Position numbers and translations under genes: made by a program. A DNA stretch of 64,000 nt from Synanceia verrucosa (Eukaryota; Chordata; Actinopteri; Perciformes; Synanceiidae), in NCBI GenBank assembly GCA_029721515.1, contig CM056561.1:4674001-4738000 (forward strand). The letters run 5' to 3'. Under the pieces are notes generated by a model. The model was not told the DNA's origin. It saw only the letters and a list, made by a program, of their open reading frames with translations, and did not search any database. Below are positions 37,201 through 48,300 of this stretch, piece by piece; positions within the stretch are counted from its first letter, which is position 1; each line of letters starts with the position of its first letter.

Positions 37201-40200
37201 ATACTGGACATTAAAAAAATAGGTTGACAGGTGAACTGAAAGAGAGCTAGAAGGAGCAGTGAGTCCTCCTAACTGTGGATGGACTGTTTGAGAAGTAGTT
37301 TACAGCGCTGTGTGTGCTATATGAGTCATGAGGCAGCATTTGAATGAGACAGAAAGTAAGGGAGATACTAGGAAAGCTACATGTGTGTGATTCACTGATT
37401 CATTTAGCTGGATATGCAGCACCTCTGCAGCGCTAATAAAAGCCCAGCTGCATTGATCAGCAGCACTAGAGTGCATTCATAATCACTCACAGAGCCAAGT
37501 ACTCATACCTTTCTTCAAGCAGTGGTACAAACTTTATGTAGTTCCTTTAATCAGTGAATCATAAACCTGCAGCCTGCTGTATTATCAGTAATCAGTGACG
37601 AATCAACTGGTTCACAGCAACAATCTCTTCTTTCTTTGCAACTTCATTTTCTTCAATTCAGTGTCTTGCGTCAGCCACAGATAACTTATTTTATTGTCAG
37701 GACTGTCAGGATTTATAGATTTTAAACTAGTATAGCAAAACTGTTTCTAAAAACTTTACCCACTGTGCCTCTAAAGAACTAGTGTGTAGGATTTATTTGC
37801 AGATGTATATACTGTATAATATTGATATATAGCCTAATCTCCACATCTATGTTTAATCAGTGTATAATCATCTAAAACTAAGAGGAGCTGTATTTTAGTT
37901 AGCTTAGAATAAACCCTTCTAATCTCCATGAAGAGCATGTTCTCTTCATGGAGGCTACCATGTTACTATATTTTATTCTATTTTATTGCTTTTGTTTTTA
38001 TTGTTTTTCATTGTTTTTTGTTTTTTTTTACTATCTATAGTAAAGCACTTTGGTCCACCAAATTTACATGTTTCTACAGTAGCCCAGTGTTCTTTCTTTT
38101 TTGTTACCTGAAGGCCACCGTAGTTTTTCAAAACATCTGGAAAGAGAGCAGTGAGGTAAGGGGTGTTCAGCTGGTTGCAGTCTGAAACCTTACCACTAGA
38201 TGCCACTAAATCCTACACACAACTCCTTCATGTGTCATCGGGGTGATGTGAGAGACCTTTTTGGGGTTTACCTTTCAGTCCAAATGTTCCAGATATAGAC
38301 GGCTGCTCTCCTGTGAATTTCTTCGGTGTTTTCTGCTTCCGTCCTGGCTCATGAAAAAACAGTGTGAGGAATGGTCAAACACATGCAAGTCAATGATGGA
38401 CACGTGGTTCATTACAAAAAAAGAGGTTGTAATCTTACTGTGCCTCATTCGCTCTGGGTCTTCATCAGGGAAAGAAGGGGGGAGGCTGTCCCCGTCACTT
38501 TCACTGCCCTCTGCGTCAGATGACGTGCTGTGGGACTGCAGGGACTGCTGGGACTGAGACTGGACCGGCTGCAACTGGTGAATCTGCTGTGAAGGCTGGC
38601 TGTGGCTGTGCTGCTTCCTCTCGCTCTTCTGGTGGGCCAGCTCCCCGTTCTGAGAAGGCGTGGACACCTCGTGGGTCTTTTTCACCTTGAAGAACATCGG
38701 CGAGGGTGGACTGTTCTCCATGGGCCTAATTCAACAACAGTTTTGGGCAGTCAGCATTATGACGTTACTAACACCATTATGTGGGTCAGTGTGGGTGGGA
38801 ATTTGAGCTCTAAATCCCAGTCACCTTTTCTTGATGTTGGACTTGACGGGGGGCTTTTGAAGCTTCGGCTGCTCGTCCTTGGGCTCCATGCTAACCCTGT
38901 CTGGGTGGTTCCACAGCTTGTGCTTCTGCAGGCGCACCTTTGTGGCAAACACTGCCTCGCAGTAGGGACAGCCATGACTCAGCTTCTCGGCTACAGTGGC
39001 CTGGTGCAAACACAGACATGAGGAGAGGGGATTTAGAGAGAGCTGCCCCCCTACGCACAACAAAACGACAGTGGGTGGCTGTTCCTGGAAGCATTCAGTA
39101 TTCAGACTAATCACAGGTTCTTGAAACAGCCATGAATAGTCAATAATAACTAAGTATTAGATGTGTGAGCATTACAAATTATCTATAAGTTAATTTTAAA
39201 CTAACTTTACAGGACTGTGACGGCCCTTACTAGAGCTGTATCATTTTCTGACATTTTATAGACCAAACAACTAATCTTTTGATGGAGAAAATAATCAACA
39301 GCCTAAGCGACTATGAAAATAAAGGTAAGTTGCAGCCCTAGTTCTTACTTTGACCTGTTTCTTCAATACCTCTGCTGTGATCCACTGTTAACGACTTCTC
39401 TGAAGCATAAAGGAACAGGAAAGCACGGAGGTTAGTGACTCACCCCCTGGCAGCGTTGATAGTGGTACTTGACGCCATAGATGCTGGGAAACTCTAACCA
39501 GCAGCCTGAACATGGACACTTAACCCTGGAGCGGCGCTTAAACTCTTCCTTCCATTGTACTATCATATGGGCCTGCTCAGGGGTGAGGAAGACAGAGTTC
39601 AGGACATGCAGGATTATCGCTGTACTGTGCTGCATATCGTGTATATTCATGTGCAGCTGCCTACACTGTGCAGGAAAAGTTGAAGCCCACTTCAATCACC
39701 TACTCAGTTCAAAGAGAGATACTCACAGGGATGCTTCTCAGTTCCTGCACCTCTGCTTTAGGGCGACCTTTCCTCTTCCCATCTGCTGGCTCATCACACA
39801 TCGGACCTGGAAACCATTTCTGAGTTAGCACAGAGTGCTACATGTGCTTCATATTCATGGCAAAGAAATATTAATGAATTCCAGGGGTGGGAAAAATTAT
39901 CAATATGACAATATATCGCAATGCTTTTTCCTCTGATATATTGATATGTATCGTATCGTGTAGTCCTTCCAGTACCCACCCCTAATGAATTCAGTCTTTA
40001 CTTTAGCACTTATGATATTTTACCCAACACCCAACTTCAGCAAAGGTTTAAACCTTCAAAATCCCTGAATGCATGGACACATTCTCGCTAAGACTGGACA
40101 GGAGATAAGGAGATGTTAGGTATGACTGTGAGATAAACAGAGGTGGAGAGAGTGAATGTGTGAGCGTAGGAGAGAGAGGCCATGGTGTTTAAGAGCCAGA

Positions 40201-42236
40201 TAGATCAGCTATAAATCGCTAGGACCCCTATGAACCTTATAACACAGCACACCAAGCCCTCCCCATCCCTCCCTCCCTCCCTCCCTCCCTCCATCTCTCC
40301 TGCTGCCACTTCACCCTCTTTTCTCACCTCCTGTCTCGCTTTCTTACTTTCCCTCCACACGCCACCCCCAGTCTTTCCCTATGCAAACTTTAGCAGCACA
40401 GGCGGCTCATTACTGCTTCTCCTCTGCTACAATTAGACCTCAACCCTGCGCTCTTATTTCCTCTGCTACTTGAGAGAGGGATGCAAGATGGAGAGAGCAG
40501 ATGTATGAGAGAGGAAGGAGGGAGGTGACAAAGTGAGGAGAGGAGAGCAGGGGATGCTGAGGGAGAGAGGAGGGAATTGCAGAGGCAGATAACTTCTTCC
40601 TCTGACCAAGCAGAATAGTGAATGACGGTGCTGCAGGTAGGAGCTGAGGCTGTGCTCTGCTATTCACAATGATGTATCTTTACATGTGCTCTCAACTCCC
40701 CTTCATTGATCTGGCGAGACCGGGTAGCAGCAGAAACAAGGCAAGCAGGAGACAGGAGGTGCTGCTGCTTGAGTCTATTCAGTCATATCAGATCTAGAAA
40801 ATGTCAAAGGGAAACCACTTGAAGTCGACCTGATGGCCTTTTGTTTTGAAGTGGAATACAGCAGTGTCTAGCGTTTTAATGCGTTTCACTTCCCCACGTG
40901 TCTGCCGACTGCTTTCTTCTCCTGCAAACTCATTGACAAGCAGCGACGGGATGCACACATGCCTGGTGCAGCTCATTTGTGGCCAACTGGATCAGAGCAC
41001 TCAGTGTGCCAACCAGGATTATCAAAATGGCAGGAGGATTTTTCATCAAATAAATGAACTGCAGTCTTGTAGAAAAACAGCTCATGCTGGCAAAAGGCTA
41101 GCCTCTGCCCTTTAAAAAACATCTCATGGCAGTGAGTACATAAAAACAGAATCCAGGCCCAGCCCATGACCTCTTCCTCCTCCCTTTTCCTCTGTTTTAT
41201 TACACAGCATCAACTTTCCCCTCTCCCCTCATCTGTCTTCTTTTTGTTTCTCACTTCAGCGCTGACACATTGCACGCCGATGGATTACATGTAATCTTTT
41301 ACTTCAGACTCGCAATAATAAGGCAGAGAGAAAATAAGGCGAGGCTGAATAAGACTGAATGAGAAGCAGCACAGCGTCGCCGTCTGTGTTTGGGAATAGT
41401 TCATGACACAAGGTGCAAACACGCACAAACAAGCGCACAAAACCATTACCAGTTTGTGTGAGTCTGATGTGCGTGCATAGATATGAGTGTATTAATATTC
41501 TCCAGGCGACGGGGCATTTCTCTATTAGCTGTCTGGGTAGCAGCTGGAGAGGTGAGCCAGTCGCTGGTGCAGCTCTTGTGATGAGGAGGAAATTGAGCAT
41601 GCATTCTAATTCCTGTCTTAGAAAATAAAGGTCTTGTAAGAGAAAGGCGTAATTAATGAATTCTGCTCTTGGGAAAGATTTGTTCTTGTTGCTATGGGAA
41701 TAAGATCCACTTGTTTCCAGCGAACAGAACTATTAGGCCCACATACGGAGCGGCTACGATGCAAATGGGCACAAACACAAACAAGGCAATGAAGCACAGG
41801 TGCGAACTTAACTGTACAAATGAAATATACAACGGCGTGCTTGTCTTTCCTGGGGTGCAATGTGCAAACACAATAAAATGTGTTCAGTGTCTTTTACTTT
41901 GTGTATGGGTGGCAATGCTCTGGTGCTCAGCAATCACAGCCATTGTCTTTGCATGAAACAAAGCAAGCCCATTGTGTCAAAGCTAAAACGCCAGTTCTCA
42001 GGCACAGGCCACAGGGATAAAACAGCTGTTCAACTAATGTCAGAGTGTGAGTTGCTCCCAGCTGTCTGCAACTGTCGCTCCACACTGGTTAACCCCGACA
42101 GCCGAGGAGAGAAGAAGAAGAAGAGTCAGGACCCAGGAGTTCTGGCAGCTGCTTAATGATCTCAAATAACCTCAGCGCTCTCCTAGCTACGCCTGCGACT
42201 GCTCCCCCTGAGTGCAAGGGTGCACACATCACCCAC

Positions 42237-42272
<36 letters not shown>

Positions 42273-42863
42273 CAGTCATTTGTTTTCCACGACAAACACT
42301 CACACAGGAGCCTTTGTCTGAGTCTGCACAGTAGGGTTTAGACATACTGTAGTTTAGAGAAAGGCACACAAACACCACTCACTGCTGACACAACTCTGTG
42401 GAAAGACAACAGTATCACTACTTCCTCAATCTCAACAGACAATAGATGGAGAAAGTGATACACCTGGACACAGTGCAGGGTAAACACACTGATTCTCCTC
42501 AAGCTGTCCTGGTTTGCACTGTAGTGGATGCATCCGCTGGACCTTAAAAAGTTGAAACAATGTGTTTTTACTTTTACTTCTTCACAACTTTGCCTTCCCT
42601 CACACTCTTTCTGTTCAGTCCCGTTACATTTCATGCTGTGCTCTTATTTCCTCACATTCTTCCTCACGGTCCTTCACATCCTATACGCACCTCTCTTTGA
42701 CGACGTCCCCATTATTCCCTCCCCGTCAGGCCTGAGTCCAAACAGTGAGTAAGAAGCAGAAGAGAGGTGGAGCAGCACCACAGCGGTCTTGTGATCCAGA
42801 CACTGAGTAACTGAAGGAAAACCAGACTCTGAGCGAGTCTGCCTCTCACTCTCTGTAGTTGTT

Positions 42864-42894
<31 letters not shown>

Positions 42895-45339
42895 TTCCAG
42901 CCCTCCCTCTCTCTATCTTTTTCTATAGCTATGTATCTATGCTAATTTCTCTCACACACACACATTTGTTGACAACACACTCTGTAATTTTTTGGAAAAC
43001 AGTAAATTACAAAATACTTATGGCATGCTCATAATCATTAACTGATAATTTCTCATTTTTAAATTTCAAGAAATGTTCATAACTGGTGATGCCTCACTGG
43101 ATGCATTCATAAATGCAACATCCAAATGGAAATATTCTCTGTGCAAAATAAGACACCAACTTCAACTTGAGTTATGGAAAACTACCATTATTTTTAAGTG
43201 CATTATTTTCTGGACTGGGAAACTGAATGAACCATATTGAACATGTTCTTATAATTTTTGTAACCTGTTATACTGTTTAAATAGTCGGTTTGCACTATTC
43301 TGCACTGTAGATACTTAATTAAATATTTTTTTTTTAATCTTTTAAATCACTTTATTGTGTATGGCAACAGTTATGAAAGAATTTCCTTCGGGATGAATCA
43401 AGTTTTATCTTATCTTATCACATCTTATTTTATCTTATAACTGGTCATGACTTGGCAAATAATGCAATAATTAAATTACAAACTGGGCTCAATCCGCCCT
43501 GCTCTTTCATATGACGAAGAAAATAGTGCAAATAAAACCATAAAATGAAAAAGTGGACCAGCTTCAGTCCAGATTAGTAGTTAACAAAGCCCTCCTAGCC
43601 CTAAAACAGTGCTGCAAATGAACCTCAAACTGGTACTGATGGGGCTGCCCTATTTCTAACATAACGTTAGTCAAGCTCCAGACGAGCTAGCTTGTTAGCC
43701 ACGGCTAGCGATCCACTTGTTTAGGGAGGCTCGGAAATACTGAAGCCTACAGCAGTTAAACATCGGTTATAAGCACCCTATACATATACTGTATTTCCCG
43801 ACATTAAATTTTCATGTTAATATCTGTCGATAATATCACATGGCCAATATTATTGAACATGCTTATTCGTAACCTGTAGTTTATGAAGCATACCTGTTGC
43901 TAAGATGTAGTGAGAAATATTTTAGTTTTAGTGTTACATGGCTCTGATATAACTAACACAACAAATCTAAAGTTCATTGATTTTTTTTTCAATTAAAGTG
44001 CATCAAATAACTTGCGTCGCTAATTGAAATTGCGTTGTTTTCCTTTGAAACTGTGGAAAACATCCACAACTTTCACACTATTAACACTATTTCCTAGTTA
44101 TGAACAGTCTTTCCCAGATAAATTTCCTCTTTTAAAGCCTAACTTAAATCACATTTAGTCATCCCTTGTCCTAAAAAAATATTATAAACATGTTCTTTAA
44201 TATATTGTACGCACAGAATAAACCAACATAGTGTGGACAGTCAGGGAGAATAATATCAAAAGGGGTTTCAAAAGTTTAAAATGTGGTGGTTTGATAGATT
44301 GATTTATTGAGAACATCAATTATTCTGATTCTTACGTTTGGCAGACTCTTTTTAATTAATACCGTGAGTGGACTCAAAAGCCAAAACTATTTTCACTGCC
44401 CTTTATGGTCTGAACTTCTGTGTAGGGAATCACTTTGTGTCGATGCCAGGAGTCACCACACAGACCTGTAGTGGGCTCAGTTTACTAGCACCACTAAACC
44501 ACACTTGAAGCCGACAAATGAAAAAAGAAACAAGCTCAGACTTGAGATTCCTGCTCCAGAATCGGGTGAAGCTCTGCAGCCTCTTCAGACCTGCATCGAT
44601 TTTTACTGACTTCCACATCAGCGGCACACTTCATATTATTGGAAACCTAATCTATCGCCTGATGTGCATTTGTATGCAGTATGTTTCGTGACATCCAGTC
44701 ACATCTGCTTCAGTGTGTTCCTCAGGTAACGATGCCGACACGTGAATGGATAGAAAAGTAGAAATGTATACAAGAAGAACCATAGTGGAATTTGCCATTG
44801 ACGCAGGGAGGCGTGTTTACACAGTGCATGAAAGACGCCATGTGTTTATGCATCAGCGTGTATAGTATATGTGAGCCAGACAGACAATGCCTGCTCCAGA
44901 CTGTTTGCAGTGCCCTCCTTATGGTCAGTGACTCACCAGCTCAATCCCTCTCCTCTCCCATTTCCCCCGTACTCCTTCTCATCTGCCATCCTCACGCCTG
45001 CCACAGAAAGGTGTGACAACGATGACAAAGGACTCGCCTCAAAACGAGATGCAGCATCGCACGGAGAAAAGCACCAGAATTCAATTTCATCCCCAAAACA
45101 AACACTCTCCGATCTATAGCTCTTTATCGATTTCATCTTTTGGTATTTCACCTATGTCTGAGAGTCAAAGCATGCTCAGAAGAGAACTAAAAAAATAAAA
45201 GAAATGTGAGACGTGAGAAGAAAGAGGATGGACTGGGGAATGAAGGTGGTGTTGTTAAAGAGGATAACGCCTAATAAATGAGACGAGAGAAAGATGAGGA
45301 GTTTGAGGGAGGATGAAAAGGAAAAGATTGACAGACAGA

Positions 45340-45388
<49 letters not shown>

Positions 45389-48300
45389 CAATAGATGGAG
45401 AGGGAGGGCAAGAGATTGCTGCTGAGGCAGATATGCAGGGTCAGCAGATGGCATCTGAAGGTCCTGCAGTCACAGTGGTGGGCTGTCATTTGAGAACACA
45501 GCACACACATGCAGACATGTAAACACAAACAAATACACTTAACATCCATCCATAGCCACGAGCACTTCACCCTATATGCAGACCTTCCCAAACTGATGGA
45601 GGCAGCTCAGCTTACAGCTCCCTGACAACCACTGGTGTAGTCTGGTTTATTCTAGTGGATATACTCTGACCCCATGATGTAAATGTTACTGGTCCCCCCT
45701 CAGTGGAAAAGTTTGACACTATTTTACATAAAACTATGCATTTTAGTGGTATTTTTTACTATATTTCCCAGAGTCGTGAAAAGAACAACGTGACAGTTAC
45801 TTGTTAGAGGAGTTCATCACATGAACCACTAACAGACCCTATGAAAGAACAAACAACCCTTCACTTCTTTCTCCTGTCTCAACTTTTTTCTTTTCTTTTT
45901 TAATTCCTGACTTTTGAGGCATCCTACCATCTCCTCCTCCACTAGCTAAGTTGCGCTGTCTGTTAGCGCTGTGCAGGCTGTCTGATGGAGCAGGTGGACT
46001 GAACCATTTTACATAAATAGAGGGGAGGAGAGCGTTGAGAAATGTTTTAAAACAAATAAACTTAGTGTTACCAATACATTGTAAATAAAATATATGTGTG
46101 ACTGTGAGTTTATTACTGATTGTCATATTATTTTGTCAGTATAACTGTATTCGGGGCCTCTCTGGCTCCTGTCAATCATGGACCCCTAAAATCCATTTGT
46201 AGTGGTTAAATTCGGTAATTCGGGACGTTTTCTAGTGCGTATATGGCATATACCTGCGTATCACATAGACTACACTACTGCTGACAACTCCCCTCACACG
46301 CTGCATGCCCAGTGGAAAAATATGAATCCTGGGAGCAGGTAAGGTACTGCACCACTCACTCCATCAGAGGAGTAGGACGGTCACACACACACACTCGTCT
46401 AGACTCCACTCATTTATGCTTGCATTAATGTTTGCAGAGAGGAGCTTTATTTCAGGGCTTGCCTAAAGCATTTGGCAGAACAGCATTAGTTCTGTCCAAA
46501 TACTTTCACTGTAGGTTGTTTAACAGCTTAGGCTGCTGTTGGAGGAAAAAAAAAAGACAAAACTCGGGCTCTAATAAGATGTTAATGTGAAAAAAATGTG
46601 AGAGCAAGAAAAGAAAGAGAGAGAGAGAGAGATGAAGAGAAAGCAAGTCACCCTCAAGGACCACATCCTCTCCTGCAAGTCGTGTGGTGTGGCGGGGTGA
46701 CAGTTCAACCACACCACTCTAGGAAAGCACACAGATTGGCAGCAGTCTTTGTTTCCATGCATAAAATCATAGAAGGATTTGAGCAAACCACTCGTACAAA
46801 AAACAGCCCCGCCACGCAGGATTTCTTTATTGTTGCATCATGCAAAGTTTCTGACAAAGACATTTATCGATGATGGAAGTGATAATGACACAATGAGATG
46901 GAACGGTCCAAACTTTCCAAAAAAATTAAACACAACCAGTGGGAAGGGGGCGAATAATGCGGTACCTGCTTATCTGAAGAGGACACTGTGTACAATGGGC
47001 ATAGAGTGAGCACTGAAAAACCTCCACAGGGAACCTTAGATATTGATGCCTTTGTTTCCCCAAACCGTGACTCACGGTACCCCTGGGATAGACAAGCTAG
47101 CGCCGGGCTTATTATGATTAGCGCTGTAGCATTTCTTCTCATCATTAGCTACAGAAAACTGCAGCCAGACACTGATGAGTAATAAGCAAAGGTTGTTTGA
47201 AAAGGTAACACAGGTGATGTTGGGTGTTTGGCTGAAGGAGCTACAGAAAGTCAATGAATATCTTTGCTTTAGTCTCAACTACATCTGAGTGAATCATAAC
47301 ACATCAGTTATGGTGTGGTGGTTAGGGAATACAAATGTCCCTGTAAACTAGTGCCTTTTGTTGAGATGAGAATAGAAAAATCCTCATGCATTTCTTATGC
47401 TGTGCTTTGTCTGAATCAATTCCTACTGTTTCACTACAGTAGTTTCTTGCATGTTTTTCCAGCAGTCGTGTGTTTCCTGTTAAGGTTGCTGGATGTTTTT
47501 AGAGAATCTTCAAACCTCATAACCTCATAATCCCATAAATGTCCTCTGGCAATGTTTGCCTCCAAAGGCAAGGGAAACCCCTGGTAATGTTCTACATAGT
47601 GCAAGAGCAACTTCCCAGCCAAACAACACTATTCTTCAACTACAGCATAGTGGGATATAGATGTATATCTTGTGCAATCAAAATGTGCTGGAAGCTGTTC
47701 TTAGCACATACTTGCACTATCAAAACCATTGATATAATTACAGTACTGGCTCTACTTTAATGAGAGTCAAAGCAGATCAACTGTGGCAAAAGAAAACGAA
47801 ACAGACAAGCGATCTTAAGTTACCAGAAAAAGTCCCGTAAAGACCAAGTCATTACCTGTGAAAGCATTATCTGAACACACACACACACACACACAATCAT
47901 CGGCAGTACTCATTAGTGAACCTCAGCCAAGTGTGCTTCTCTCATTTCTAGCCTTCAATCTGAAAACAAGCCCTCCACCAACTTTCCCCTGATTGATTTA
48001 TAAACACATCTTGTTTATTGAGTAATAAAGTGCAACAAAATCTATAAAACATAACACTCTGCGAGCCTCCAGAGAAACCCCTGTCATTCAAACACACTGT
48101 CGTGCAACAATAAATCCTTTAAGAGCAAAAAGGGCCCGTCGGTCAGCAGCCTGAACACAATAAGGAGACGGCACAGTGCTAACTAGCAAAACGTTAAGCA
48201 AATTCAGCACAAAAACATACCCAATGCCTTCCTGCTATCCAGGTTCTGTCTTGCTTTGTATTACTGTCCACACACATGCACGCACCCACACAGGCATGTA

